From NCBI GenBank assembly GCA_903903925.1, contig CAIVAU010000183.1, forward strand, positions 64,069 to 128,068: DNA of 64,000 bases. Direction: 5' to 3'. Positions 35,056 to 43,830 of this stretch are shown piece after piece. The notes beneath the pieces are model-generated. The model was given only the letters and a program-made list of their open reading frames with translations. It made no database searches and was not told the DNA's origin. This DNA is from an uncultured cyanobacterium (GTDB lineage Bacteria; Cyanobacteriota; Cyanobacteriia; Cyanobacteriales; Nostocaceae). Position numbers and translations under genes: made by a program. Position 1 is the stretch's first letter; each line of letters opens with the position of its first letter.

Positions 35056-35697
35056 ATGTCGAAGTATGTACCACCAAGAGTGGCTGCTGAAAGATTGGGA
35101 GTGTGCGCCAAAACCCTTGAACGTTGGGAAGCAGAAGGCAAAATCAAAGCGTACCGCACGCAAGGAGGACAAAGAAGATACGACACCGATTCAATTATCA
35201 ATATTCAATCTACCAATAAGCCCACCGTCCTCTACGCTCTTGTTTCCAGCCATTCTCAAAAATCTGACCTGGAAAGACAAATTGAGTTTCTTATCTCTAA
35301 CTACCCCGGTTGTGAAGTCATCAAAGACATCGGTTCAGGACTCAATTTCAAAAGAAAAGGTTTGCTTGCCCTACTGGAACGAATTTTGTCAGGTGACATC
35401 GGAATGGTTGTCGTTGCCAACAAAGACCGACTTTGTAGATTTGGGTTCGACCTTATCACATGGATTGCACAAAGGAGCGGGTGTAAAATTTTGGTTCTCA
35501 ACAACCACGTACTTAGCCCAGAACGAGAAATGCTGGAAGATGTTCTTGCCATCATCCATGTATTCTCATGTAAACTCTATGGACTTAGAAAGTACAAACA
35601 AAAAATTAAAGAAGACCCTGACTTACAGAGTTTATCCAAAGGGAGAAACAAAAAAAGTATGGATGTTGAGGGTACACGCTTACCGCAAAGTGTATAA
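35056..35697 (+). CDS. tnpA: IS607-family serine recombinase (TnpA)
   Basis: 213 residues from MSKYVPPRVAAERLGVCAKT (an upstream in-frame ATG at 35029 is less natural). The N-terminal MerR-like helix-turn-helix (TLERWEAEGKIKAYRTQGGQ, RRYD) is followed by a serine-resolvase domain: TVLYALVSSHSQKSDLERQI with the catalytic Ser, then GMVVVANKDRLCRFGFDLI. The Arg that precedes the Ser-Ser motif in family members (ARVSS) is Leu here. The C-terminus overlaps the start of tnpB by 119 nt, as in IS607 elements. Transposition would need TnpA; the Leu substitution and the broken tnpB suggest a dead element. Confidence 0.85.
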   Translation: MSKYVPPRVAAERLGVCAKTLERWEAEGKIKAYRTQGGQRRYDTDSIINIQSTNKPTVLYALVSSHSQKSDLERQIEFLISNYPGCEVIKDIGSGLNFKRKGLLALLERILSGDIGMVVVANKDRLCRFGFDLITWIAQRSGCKILVLNNHVLSPEREMLEDVLAIIHVFSCKLYGLRKYKQKIKEDPDLQSLSKGRNKKSMDVEGTRLPQSV

Positions 35698-35848
35698 CAA
35701 TGCAATAGCGTATCTAAACAAGCATCAAAGCTTTGAGTATTACAACTTAAAAGGAAAGAGAACTGGAGGGAAGACAGGATTCAGAATTGAATTCTGTCTG
35801 ACTCCTAACTCTACCCCTGTTAAGGTATACCAACGAAGTACTAGTTAG
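35579..35848 (+). pseudogene. tnpB: Truncated tnpB (IS607-associated RNA-guided nuclease), N-terminal part only
   Basis: 89 codons starting inside tnpA: MDLESTNKKLKKTLTYRVYP, then KGETKKVWMLRVHAYRKVYN and YLNKHQSFEYYNLKGKRTGG. This is the N-terminal helix-turn-helix/WED region of TnpB. A complete TnpB has about 400 residues with RuvC motifs. Here the frame leaves homology after KTGF at a GAATTCTGTCTGACTCC junction and then stops inside the MITE-like element at 35814-35986. No RuvC domain follows. Confidence 0.8.
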
Positions 35849-35986
35849 AAGCCTTATTCTTACGTTGTGTTCCTACCTTGTGAAGCTAAAACTAAGCGCA
35901 AACATGATTTTTTCCCTTCAGATTTTAATTAATGTAAGGCTGAAACCCTCATTAATGCGTTGAAAAAAACTTCACCTTAACAGGGA
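35814..35986. mobile_element. MITE-like element with 12-bp terminal inverted repeats (within tnpB remnant)
   Basis: CCCTGTTAAGGT (35815-35826) and ACCTTAACAGGG (35974-35985) are perfect inverted repeats about 150 nt apart. TA dinucleotides flank the pair at 35812-35813 and 35987-35988, suggesting TA target duplication as in IS630/Tc1-type elements. The right part contains AGGCTGAAACCCT and ATGCGTTG, similar to the core of the element at 5619-5710. Noncoding. Confidence 0.65.
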
Positions 35987-35992
35987 TACTTC

Positions 35993-36036
<44 letters not shown>

Positions 36037-36038
36037 AT

Positions 36039-37925
36039 TCAAGTTTTACCTAACATCTGCAAATTATGTAAAGAGGCGTACAGTCCCTCTTTCTGAATCA
36101 ATTCTTCATGACTTCCCTGTTCGATTAATTCTCCCTGCTTCAGCACAAAAATTCGGTCTACATTGCGGATAGTAGAGAGGCGGTGAGCGATGATAATGGC
36201 AGTACGTCCTACCAAAAGTTCGTTTAAAGCTTCTTGAATTAAGGCTTCTGTCCCAACATCTAAGCTTGCTGTCGCCTCATCCAGTACCAAAATTTGTGGA
36301 GCACGAATAGCAGCACGGGCAAAGGCTAAAAGTTGCTTTTGACCACTAGAAAGATTCGTACCCCGTTCTCTAAGTTGGGTATCATAGCCTTGGGGTAGTT
36401 GTTCAATAAACTGGGCGATGCTAGTTTTCTGTGCCGCTTGTTGAATTTCGTCAAAGGTGTAGCTATCTCCTAAGGTAATGTTGCTTTTGACATCGCCAGC
36501 AAATAAAAAGCCTTCTTGTAAAATCACTCCCATGTAACGACGCAATTCTGTCTGGGGTAAATCTCGGATATCTATTCCATCTACCAGAATGCGTCCTTTG
36601 CTTGGTTCATAGAGGCGACACAAAAGACGAATGATGGAACTTTTACCCGCACCTGTAGGACCCACTAATGCCACTTTCTCGCCGGGATGGATCGTGAAGT
36701 CTAGGTCTTTAATCACGTAATCATCGTCTTTGTAAGCAAACCAGACGTGTTCAAACCGGATTTCCCCCAGTTTTGAGGGATTTGGCATTTTAGATTTTGG
36801 CAGATTTGGTTGCTTGTCAGTTCCCCGTACTCCTGCAATCTCGTCAATATATCCCAAATCAGATTTGTGGCGATCGCGTATTTCTATCGGTTCATCCAAA
36901 ATATCACTAACACGCTCAATAGCGGTAAAACCAGCTTGAATAGTCGTAAATTTTTCTGCAAACTGCCGTAAAGGGTCAAATAATCGCTGGGCATACAATA
37001 CAAACGCAGATAATATCCCAAAAGTCAACTGTTTTTTCAAAAGTAAAAACCCGCCCGTCCACAGAACACCAGCAACAGCAATGAGGGCAACCCATTCTAG
37101 TGTTGCCGAAACTGCTGAATCATAAAAAATGGTCTGATTGAGTTCTTTGTTGTAACGCTTGTTGGTAGCGCGAAACAACTCGGCATTAAATTTTTCTCGC
37201 CGGAACAGTTGCACGACATTAATACCGAAAATATTTTCTTGTAGTTGGGAATTCAGTACAGAAAGCTCTTCCCTCGCCTTATAATTTCCTTTGCGGTACT
37301 GCTGCTGGAAGTACACTATTAACCCTGTCACTGGGAACAGCATCAACAGCAATAACAAAGCAAGTTCCCACTGGATGGAAAACATAAAACCGATAATCAC
37401 CAGCATAGAAAACAAATCTGACACAATGCCGATCGCCCCTGTGGAAAACACATCGCCTAACACTTCCACATCACTGGTGAGTCTGGTAATTAATTTACCT
37501 ACAGGTGTCCTGTCAAAAAAGCGTACTGCTAGACATGTTACATGATGAAATAGGTCTTGGCGAATTTCCGCAGTGATTTGTTGTCCTACCTTCTGTACCA
37601 GATAACCCTGAACACCTGAAAGTGTCAGTTGTATCGTCACCGTGAACAGCAACAATACTTCCAAAATATTGAGACCCTGTAATAATGGGCGAGTCCTGAG
37701 AAATTCGTAGGTACTAGGTTCCTTGCGGATGAGGGAAATAGCCTGTCCAATGAGCAGTGGTTGTACTGCATTGGCTACTGCAATTGGAACAAGGAGCAAT
37801 AGTGTCAGTACCAGCAGTCGTCTAGTACGACGGGCATAGGGTACTAAGCGCAGAAATAACCGCCAGTCATTTTCACGCGGACGGTATTTCGTGTCAAAAT
37901 CTTTTAACGGTTTAGAAGTGCTCAT
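36039..37925 (-). CDS. ABC exporter, fused permease-ATPase half-transporter
   Basis: 628 residues. Six membrane spans in the first ~340 (LVLTLLLLVPIAVANAVQPL, IIGFMFSIQWELALLLLLML, LEWVALIAVAGVLWTGGFLL), then a linker with DKPNL-type insertion (about 355-385), then the ATPase. Walker A ALVGPTGAGKSSIIRLL, Q-loop GVILQEGFLFAGDV, signature NLSSGQKQLLAFARA, Walker B ILVLDEATASLD, H-loop IIIAHRLST. It belongs to the MsbA/MDR-like B-family and probably works as homodimer or with a second half-transporter. The substrate, a lipid or hydrophobic compound, is unknown. The gene is isolated on the minus strand. Confidence 0.93.
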   Translation of the reverse strand: MSTSKPLKDFDTKYRPRENDWRLFLRLVPYARRTRRLLVLTLLLLVPIAVANAVQPLLIGQAISLIRKEPSTYEFLRTRPLLQGLNILEVLLLFTVTIQLTLSGVQGYLVQKVGQQITAEIRQDLFHHVTCLAVRFFDRTPVGKLITRLTSDVEVLGDVFSTGAIGIVSDLFSMLVIIGFMFSIQWELALLLLLMLFPVTGLIVYFQQQYRKGNYKAREELSVLNSQLQENIFGINVVQLFRREKFNAELFRATNKRYNKELNQTIFYDSAVSATLEWVALIAVAGVLWTGGFLLLKKQLTFGILSAFVLYAQRLFDPLRQFAEKFTTIQAGFTAIERVSDILDEPIEIRDRHKSDLGYIDEIAGVRGTDKQPNLPKSKMPNPSKLGEIRFEHVWFAYKDDDYVIKDLDFTIHPGEKVALVGPTGAGKSSIIRLLCRLYEPSKGRILVDGIDIRDLPQTELRRYMGVILQEGFLFAGDVKSNITLGDSYTFDEIQQAAQKTSIAQFIEQLPQGYDTQLRERGTNLSSGQKQLLAFARAAIRAPQILVLDEATASLDVGTEALIQEALNELLVGRTAIIIAHRLSTIRNVDRIFVLKQGELIEQGSHEELIQKEGLYASLHNLQMLGKT

Positions 37926-38025
37926 ACTAAATTAGTATATTAATTTTTACAAAAAATAAACTATACATTCTCAATGTTGACGGTTAACTGTCAACCGTCA
38001 ACCGTCAACGGTACATTAGTCAAAA

Positions 38026-38535
38026 CTACGGACAAAATAAAGTGTCACGTGTCGCCCGTCCCGTAGTAGGATTAATACCTTGGGCAAGCTTGCACAATTC
38101 TTTTTGCAAATCCTGACGAAGCAGCACGTCAGTAAAATCTGCTCCATCAATGGTAGCCCGATCAAACTTGGCGTTAGCAGCAAATGCACCCTCTAACACT
38201 GCATTTGTCAAATTTGCTCTGATGAAACGAGCTGAGTCTAGAGTTGCATTGGTGAGATCAGCCCCTTCAAAATTTGCTGATTCTAGATTAGCTGCAAAAA
38301 AGCTGACACCACGTAAATTGGCGTGGCTGAAATTGCTGTTACGGAGATTAGCTTTGGTAAAGCTGGCGTCTGTTAAGTCACGTCCTGAAAAATTTGCTCC
38401 GATCAAGCTTTCTTTGTTATAGTCGAGTGCCAAAGCCTTTGGAGCTAAGCCTAGAGATGCAGTTATGCAAACGACTCCCCAAAGCATGATACTAAGTATA
38501 ATTGCCCAAATCCGATTATTTAATTGATAATTCAT
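38026..38535 (-). CDS. Secreted or thylakoid-lumenal pentapeptide repeat protein
   Basis: 169 residues from MNYQLNNRIWAIILSIMLW. I chose this start over 38568 because the longer frame overlaps the divergent yraN start and adds nothing recognisable. Residues 5-35 are a signal-like hydrophobic segment ending ALALDYNKE. The body contains about 15 A(D/N)LxN/F pentapeptides (DLTDASFTKANLRNSNFSHA, NLRGVSFFAANLESANFEGA) that wind a right-handed quadrilateral beta helix. The tail has two Cys (LCKLAQ and TLFCP). Several such proteins occur in the cyanobacterial lumen. Function unknown. Confidence 0.85.
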   Translation of the reverse strand: MNYQLNNRIWAIILSIMLWGVVCITASLGLAPKALALDYNKESLIGANFSGRDLTDASFTKANLRNSNFSHANLRGVSFFAANLESANFEGADLTNATLDSARFIRANLTNAVLEGAFAANAKFDRATIDGADFTDVLLRQDLQKELCKLAQGINPTTGRATRDTLFCP

Positions 38536-38549
38536 TTTACTTTTAGCTA

Positions 38550-39071
38550 ATGACAAACCATCCCACATCTCATTATCCCGATATAGGTACCATAGGAGAA
38601 GACCTAGTAACCCAATGGTTACAATCCAAAGGGTGGATAATTTTACATCGACGATGGCGTTGTCGATGGGGAGAACTTGACATTATTGCCCAATATAATG
38701 AAGCGCAGTTGAGTGGGTCAAGGAGAACGCCCACAACCGAACACGTCTCCTTCTCACCCATATTGGCATTTGTTGAGGTCAAAACTCGCAGTTTAGGCAA
38801 TTGGGATGCAGGGGGAAGAAGTGCGATCGCGCTAAAAAAGCAAACAAAACTCTGGCGTACGGCTGAGATATTTCTAGCGCGTTATCCCCAAAAATCAGAT
38901 TATACGTGCCGATTTGATGTTGCTATTGTCCACTGTCAGGCAATATCACCAGACCCGGCTGCAACGTCTGTTCCCCAAGAAGCTTTAGCTTTTACATCAG
39001 CCGATGGGTATCTATTAACACTGCAAGAATACATTCCAGCAGCTTTTGACTCCTTGACAGCAAATGGCTAA
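38550..39071 (+). CDS. yraN: YraN family (UPF0102) endonuclease-like protein
   Basis: 173 residues. HYPDIGTIGEDLVTQWLQSK, WIILHRRWRCRWGELDIIAQ and LAFVEVKTRS give the conserved E...GELD...EVK motif order of UPF0102, a PD-(D/E)XK-type fold. The N-terminal G-x-x-G-E-D-x-x and W-G-E-x-D-I are intact. A palindromic insert (38720-38752) adds about 12 residues (SGSRRTPTTEHVSF) between the GELD strand and FVEVK. The family is widespread but its role is unproven. Divergent from the pentapeptide gene with 14 nt between start codons. Confidence 0.87.
   Translation: MTNHPTSHYPDIGTIGEDLVTQWLQSKGWIILHRRWRCRWGELDIIAQYNEAQLSGSRRTPTTEHVSFSPILAFVEVKTRSLGNWDAGGRSAIALKKQTKLWRTAEIFLARYPQKSDYTCRFDVAIVHCQAISPDPAATSVPQEALAFTSADGYLLTLQEYIPAAFDSLTANG
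38720..38752. repeat. Small palindromic repeat inserted in frame inside yraN
   Basis: AAGGAGAACG on the left pairs with CGTCTCCTT on the right (nine pairs with one bulged A), enclosing CCCACAACCGAACA. It encodes an insertion between two conserved motifs. The right arm shares CGTCTC with the insert in mnmE, suggesting related very small mobile repeats. Confidence 0.6.
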
Positions 39072-39167
39072 CAGCCTTCCAATGCGCCATTAGCCATTAA
39101 CCTTCTTTTTCTCGCGTTTAGCACGCTTACACACCATAAGCTATTAACAATTCATTTGCTCATGCAA

Positions 39168-39557
39168 TCATGCCAGCGTCTCTGGACAATAGCCCAATCC
39201 TCTGACAAACTGTTGACGGAAAGCCTCTATTTCCTCTCTCTCTGGGCTACCATGAGAGACGATCGCTACTTGATAACGACGCATCACATCAACAGGGCAC
39301 TGACCTGCTTCCAAACTCCACAGTGCCATTTGCACCCGCATTGGCGGCTCATAACTAATTCCTAATTCATTGAAGAAGGCACGAATGTCGCCATCTTCTT
39401 GGGGTGAGAGGTGACCCCTGAGTTTGATCCTAACTACCCAACCATCAATCTGATGAATTACGGTGATGAACGAAACCGGTGTCCGGGGTCTAGCGTGCAA
39501 GAACTGAACAGCTCTCAGAGTTAGACTGGCATTTGCCAGGTAATACAAATATTCCAT
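39168..39557 (-). CDS. Conserved hypothetical cyanobacterial protein
   Basis: 129 residues from MEYLYYLANASLTLRAVQFL; an alternative start 24 nt upstream is possible. A mixed alpha/beta soluble protein: ITVIHQIDGWVVRIKLRGHL, then EDGDIRAFFNELGISYEPPM and DVMRRYQVAIVSHGSPERE. I know this type of protein only as a conserved hypothetical from cyanobacteria; no motif gives a function. No membrane segment or signal. It is followed (convergently) by yraN and preceded by a hairpin-containing region shared with queA. Confidence 0.6.
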   Translation of the reverse strand: MEYLYYLANASLTLRAVQFLHARPRTPVSFITVIHQIDGWVVRIKLRGHLSPQEDGDIRAFFNELGISYEPPMRVQMALWSLEAGQCPVDVMRRYQVAIVSHGSPEREEIEAFRQQFVRGLGYCPETLA

Positions 39558-39624
39558 TTCGGTGCTTTGGATCAAAGCCAATCGTACATATCTATTATTG
39601 GTATATAGACCACACTACCCGCTA

Positions 39625-39662
39625 GGGTAAAAGCCCCCGTTTTTAGATGGGGAGGTTTACCC
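39625..39662. other. Strong hairpin resembling an IS200/IS605 element end
   Basis: GGGTAAA (39625-39631) pairs with TTTACCC (39656-39662), and inside CCCCGT pairs with ATGGGG around a T-rich loop. AAGCCCCCGTTTTTAGATGG plus GGAGG is the form I know from the right ends of cyanobacterial IS200/IS605-type elements. No transposase is next to it, so it may be a solo end, or simply a hairpin. Confidence 0.45.
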
Positions 39663-39714
39663 AATTTTCATTATTTGTGTTTACGTGTCACCTGAGTGGT
39701 AATTCAGTATCAAC

Positions 39715-39746
39715 TTGAAAGCGCCCCATCGGCGGCGCACCACCCG
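39715..39746. repeat. 32-bp dispersed repeat upstream of queA (copy 2)
   Basis: 29 of 32 bases identical to 30796-30827. It ends about 50 nt before the queA start, nearly the same distance as copy 1 from mnmE. Confidence 0.7.
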
Positions 39747-39797
39747 TTATGAATGGAAACACCTCCACGTCTGCGGGAAGACCCCGCCCAATGCCCA

Positions 39798-40892
39798 ATG
39801 CCCCACTCCCCCTATGACTTTGAATTAGATCGTTCTTTAGCCGGGTATGACTATGAATTACCTCAAGAACTCATTGCCCAAAACCCAGCGGTTCCCAGAG
39901 ATAGTTCTAGGCTGCTGGTAGTGAATTCTGCTAGTATCCAGCACAATACTTTCCAGGATTTACCAAAACTACTGCGACCAGGGGATTTATTGGTCATGAA
40001 TAATACACAAGTTATTCCAGCGCGACTATATGGTCGTAAATCCACAGGTGCAGAGATAGAAGTATTACTTCTGGAAGAACGTCAACATAACTGTTGGTTG
40101 GCATTAGTCAAGCCAGGAAAACGTTTCAAACACGGAGCAAAGGTGATTTTTGAAGCAAGGGGAGAAATTGCCTCCTCTGTCTCAAAAAGTCAGCAATTCC
40201 TGACTGCGACAGTTCTAGAAACAGACAAGGCGACTGGAGGGCGTCTATTACAATTTGATGTGCCTGAAGGAATGTCTTTCATGCAATTGTTGGACATTTT
40301 TGGTGTCTTACCTTTGCCACCTTACATCACTGCGTCTAATGCCGACAGCGAACAGTATCAGACAGTGTATGCCAAAAATCCAGGGGCGATCGCAGCTCCA
40401 ACAGCAGGTCTACACTTTACCCCAAAAGTACTGCAACAGTTGGGCGATCGCGGAATTAATCAAGCTTTCATCACATTGCACGTAGGCTTAGGGACATTCC
40501 GCCCCTTAGAAGTAGAGGACGTAACGACCCACAAAATGCATGAAGAATGGATTGAAGTCCCTTTGTCAACGGTAGAAATGATCCGTGCGACTAAGGCGTC
40601 TGGTGGTCGGGTTATTGCCGTAGGTACAACGGTAACACGAACATTAGAAGGAGCAGCATCATCAGGTGATTTACAACCATTTTGCGGCAAAACAGACTTA
40701 TTTATCTATCCAGGCTACCAATGGCGGGTAGTAGAAGGTCTAATTACCAACTTCCATCTGCCACGTTCCAGTTTGTTAATGCTAGTAAGTGCGTTAATTG
40801 GTAGGCAACGTTTGTTGAGTATCTACCAGGAAGCCATAGCATCTCAATATCGCTTCTATTCCTTTGGCGATGCCATGTTAATTTTACCGTAG
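39798..40892 (+). CDS. queA: S-adenosylmethionine:tRNA ribosyltransferase-isomerase
   Basis: 364 residues from the second ATG; the 15 codons upstream encode proline-rich junk from a repeat (ATGCCCA units), whereas MPHSPYDFELDRSLAGYDYE begins like other QueA proteins. Landmarks: LPQELIAQNPAVPRDSSRLL, LLRPGDLLVMNNTQVIPARL, GAIAAPTAGLHFTPKVL, FITLHVGLGTFRPLEVEDVT, and the C-terminal GLITNFHLPRSSLLMLVSAL. It makes epoxyqueuosine from preQ1-modified tRNA using SAM. Single gene with an upstream dispersed repeat. Confidence 0.96.
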   Translation: MPHSPYDFELDRSLAGYDYELPQELIAQNPAVPRDSSRLLVVNSASIQHNTFQDLPKLLRPGDLLVMNNTQVIPARLYGRKSTGAEIEVLLLEERQHNCWLALVKPGKRFKHGAKVIFEARGEIASSVSKSQQFLTATVLETDKATGGRLLQFDVPEGMSFMQLLDIFGVLPLPPYITASNADSEQYQTVYAKNPGAIAAPTAGLHFTPKVLQQLGDRGINQAFITLHVGLGTFRPLEVEDVTTHKMHEEWIEVPLSTVEMIRATKASGGRVIAVGTTVTRTLEGAASSGDLQPFCGKTDLFIYPGYQWRVVEGLITNFHLPRSSLLMLVSALIGRQRLLSIYQEAIASQYRFYSFGDAMLILP

Positions 40893-40950
40893 GGGTGGGT
40901 TTCCCCCTGCCCTTGAATGATCCCCATAAATAAATGATCCTGAGGCACCA

Positions 40951-43140
40951 ATGAATTCAGCACAAGGAGTCGTTACATCCAATTTCTTCGCTCTATTGAT
41001 AGGTATTGATTGCTACTTACCGAACAAATTGCCAGAAGGGTCTTCCTACAAGAGCCTAGCTGGATGCGTGCGCGACATCAACCATGTAGAATCTTTCCTC
41101 AGAAACACACTGCAAGTGCCCGAAGCTCAGATTTTGAAACTAACGGCTTCTAACACTGACCAATCTAACCAACCACAAGAGTCACCAGAGCATCTGCCAA
41201 CCTATGAGAATATCGTAGCCAAATTTAAGCTACTTACTGATTTGGCTCAACCTCAAGACCAAGTTTATATCCACTACTCTGGACATGGTGGACGTTCAGC
41301 AACAATTTATCGGGAGCTTAAGGGAAACTACGGAGTCGATGAATCCCTCGTTCCCACAGATATTGGTAATTCAGAAGCTCGCTATTTGCGTGATCTAGAG
41401 TTGGCAAAACTCCTACAAAATATGGTGGATAAAGGATTAGTGGTCACAGTGGTGCTGGATAGCTGTCATTCTGGAGGAGCAACGCGAGGAGGAGTCAACG
41501 ATTCTAATATTCGTGGTCTAAATGTTGTCGATACAACACCCCGACCAACAGAAAGTCTAGTAGCATCGGCTGAAGAATTAATCGAAAACTGGCGCATTTC
41601 GACACAAGGACAACAAAACACTCGCAACGTTACTGCGGCTAGTGGTTGGTTACCTGAACCTAGAGGATATGTTTTATTCGCAGCTTGTCGAGATCATGAA
41701 TCTGCTTATGAATATGCCTTCAATGGCAAAGAAAGCAATGGTGCCCTAACCTATTGGCTATTAGATTCTCTACAGAAGCTGGGAAGCGAAGTTAGTTATA
41801 AGGTACTGCACGATCGCATCCTCGCAAAAATAAATACTCAGTTTCAACGCCAAACACCCATGTTACAAGGTGAGGGCGATCGCTTGATCTTCAGCGGTAA
41901 ATCTGCGAATACACAATCTGCCGTTCTTGTCAAAAAAGTTGATGTAGTCAAGAGTCGGGTACTGTTGCAAGCAGGTGTGGCACAAGGTTTGCGTAAGGAT
42001 GCGGAGTTTGCTATCTATCAATTAGGTACAACCGACTTTACCCAAACTTCTAAGCGAGTTGCACTGGCTAAGGTGGTAGAAGTACGTGCAGAAGAATCTT
42101 GGGCTGAAATTACAAAAATTTTACGTCAAGAAAACCCTGGCAACAACTTGCGTCTTTATATTCCTCCTTCTAAAGCTGGTCATTCAACACAGCCAACCCT
42201 CAGTGAAGGAACGATAGAAGATGGTGCTTCTGCAATCATGCTGTCTCCTAGTGTCAAACTTGTCCGTAAGGTACGTTTATTACCACCTCTAGCAAACCCG
42301 CAACTACCAAAAGGAATAGATTTTATAGAAGCATTGACAGCAGTCAAAGCAGTTAAAGAAAAAGTAGAAGGTCATGGTTGGGTAGAGTTACTATCAAGCG
42401 ATGAACCAAGTGAAGAACCGATGACTTATCAGGTGTCGATCAACTCCGAAGGCGAGTACGAAATCCTTGATGCAGGTGGAGAACCAATTCATTTGCGCCC
42501 TGCACTCAAAGTAGGCGAACCCTTTGCTCCGGCTAGTGTCATCAACCGCCTAGTACATCTTTCCAAGTATCAAGCGACTTTACAGCTAGATAACAACGAT
42601 CCTATATCTTCGCTAGTAGGAAAGCTAAAAGTTGACATCTGCCTACCGGGAGAAAATCGTGGTGAATTGGTACCATTAAATGCTCCTGGTAACGTCCCAA
42701 CCTTTGATGTTGATGAATACGCACTCTTACGTATCCGCAATGAATCTACCCAAGTCCTCAATATTACCGTACTGGCAATTCAACCAGATTGGAGCATTTC
42801 CCAGCTACACCCAGAGGGCGTATCTGCCTTTGAACCGTTAGATCCTGGCATGGAGAAACTGATTCGCATCCATACAAGCCTGCCTGAAGGTTACTTAGAA
42901 GGTGCCGATATTCTCAAGGTTTTTGCTACAGTTGGTGCAACGAATTTCCGCTGGCTAGAACTACCAACATTAGATAAACCTCGTAAAGGAATACAGGTAA
43001 CCAGAGGAAATAACCCACTTGAAGAATTATTAGCAGCCTTTGCAAGTGAACAACCCCCAATTAGAAATATTAGTGCTGCGGCTTATCCCAGTGACAAGTG
43101 GACAGTAGAACAGGTGAAACTTTTTGTAAAACAGTCTTGA
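40951..43140 (+). CDS. Caspase-domain (metacaspase-like) protein
   Basis: 729 residues. The peptidase C14 domain spans about 10-310: FFALLIGIDCYLPNKLPEGS, catalytic His in YIHYSGHGGRS (about 112) and catalytic Cys in VVLDSCHSGGA (about 172). This preserved dyad marks an active orthocaspase. The remaining 400 residues are beta-rich with a domain reminiscent of DUF4384 near the end (DEYALLRIRNESTQVLNITV). No membrane span. Orthocaspases cleave after basic residues and are linked to stress responses and programmed cell death in cyanobacteria. It opens the accessory region and lies 47 nt before an Uma2 gene. Confidence 0.9.
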   Translation: MNSAQGVVTSNFFALLIGIDCYLPNKLPEGSSYKSLAGCVRDINHVESFLRNTLQVPEAQILKLTASNTDQSNQPQESPEHLPTYENIVAKFKLLTDLAQPQDQVYIHYSGHGGRSATIYRELKGNYGVDESLVPTDIGNSEARYLRDLELAKLLQNMVDKGLVVTVVLDSCHSGGATRGGVNDSNIRGLNVVDTTPRPTESLVASAEELIENWRISTQGQQNTRNVTAASGWLPEPRGYVLFAACRDHESAYEYAFNGKESNGALTYWLLDSLQKLGSEVSYKVLHDRILAKINTQFQRQTPMLQGEGDRLIFSGKSANTQSAVLVKKVDVVKSRVLLQAGVAQGLRKDAEFAIYQLGTTDFTQTSKRVALAKVVEVRAEESWAEITKILRQENPGNNLRLYIPPSKAGHSTQPTLSEGTIEDGASAIMLSPSVKLVRKVRLLPPLANPQLPKGIDFIEALTAVKAVKEKVEGHGWVELLSSDEPSEEPMTYQVSINSEGEYEILDAGGEPIHLRPALKVGEPFAPASVINRLVHLSKYQATLQLDNNDPISSLVGKLKVDICLPGENRGELVPLNAPGNVPTFDVDEYALLRIRNESTQVLNITVLAIQPDWSISQLHPEGVSAFEPLDPGMEKLIRIHTSLPEGYLEGADILKVFATVGATNFRWLELPTLDKPRKGIQVTRGNNPLEELLAAFASEQPPIRNISAAAYPSDKWTVEQVKLFVKQS

Positions 43141-43187
43141 CCTTGAGCAGAGTGGCGATCGCCTAAAGTTACAAAAAAATACATATT

Positions 43188-43820
43188 ATGACTCAAGCCT
43201 TACCTAAAACCAAACTAGTAACCTTTGAAGAATTCGTTGCTTGGTATCCGGAAAATTCAGAACGTCGTTATGAGTTACATGATGGAGTGATTATAGAGAT
43301 GGCTTTGCCAAAAGGGAAGCATGAAAAGGTTACTGGATTTTTAGCAAGAAAACTGACTGTGGAATTTGACCGATTAAACCTACCGTACTTCATACCAAAA
43401 ACTGTAATCATCAAACCACCTCTTCATGAGTCTGGATATTCTCCAGATGTGTTGATATTAAACAACGACAATCTTGTAAATGAGCCTGTATGGGAAGATG
43501 AATCATTTATTACGGCTGCTGCATCAATAGCCTTATTGATTGAAGTCGTTAGTACTAATTGGCGTGATGATTATCTCAAAAAGTACGCTGATTATGAGGA
43601 AATGGGAATAAATGAGTACTGGATTGTAGATTATGCTGCTTTAGGCGGTAGAGAGTTTATTGGTAATCCAAAGCAACCTAGTATCTTAGTTTGCTCATTG
43701 GATGAAGGTGAGTATCGGGTTAGTAAGTTTCGAGGTGATGATCGTATCGTGTCTTCCATATTCCCAGAGTTAAACCTGACTGCTCAACAGATTTTCAATG
43801 CTGCTATTTCTCCACTCTAG
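43188..43820 (+). CDS. Uma2 family protein (PD-(D/E)XK fold, DUF820)
   Basis: 210 residues of standard Uma2 form: TFEEFVAWYPENSERRYELH then DGVIIEMALPKGKHEKVTGF then GYSPDVLILNND and ALLIEVVSTNWRDDYLKKYA, ending with DYEEMGINEYWIVDYAALGG. The predicted active-site order (E in the first motif, P-D-V, E-V-x-S, and the Lys in YLKKY) is intact. Function of the family is unproven. Followed by an AbiEii-leader-like 13-codon remnant and the ATPase/DUF3226 pair. Confidence 0.9.
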   Translation: MTQALPKTKLVTFEEFVAWYPENSERRYELHDGVIIEMALPKGKHEKVTGFLARKLTVEFDRLNLPYFIPKTVIIKPPLHESGYSPDVLILNNDNLVNEPVWEDESFITAAASIALLIEVVSTNWRDDYLKKYADYEEMGINEYWIVDYAALGGREFIGNPKQPSILVCSLDEGEYRVSKFRGDDRIVSSIFPELNLTAQQIFNAAISPL

Positions 43821-43830
43821 AAGGTAAAAA

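Noticed and set aside
35066..35560. Long alternate frame upstream of the tnpB remnant on the plus strand
   Set aside because: This part is the +1 frame inside tnpA; only the part from 35579 shows TnpB sequence.
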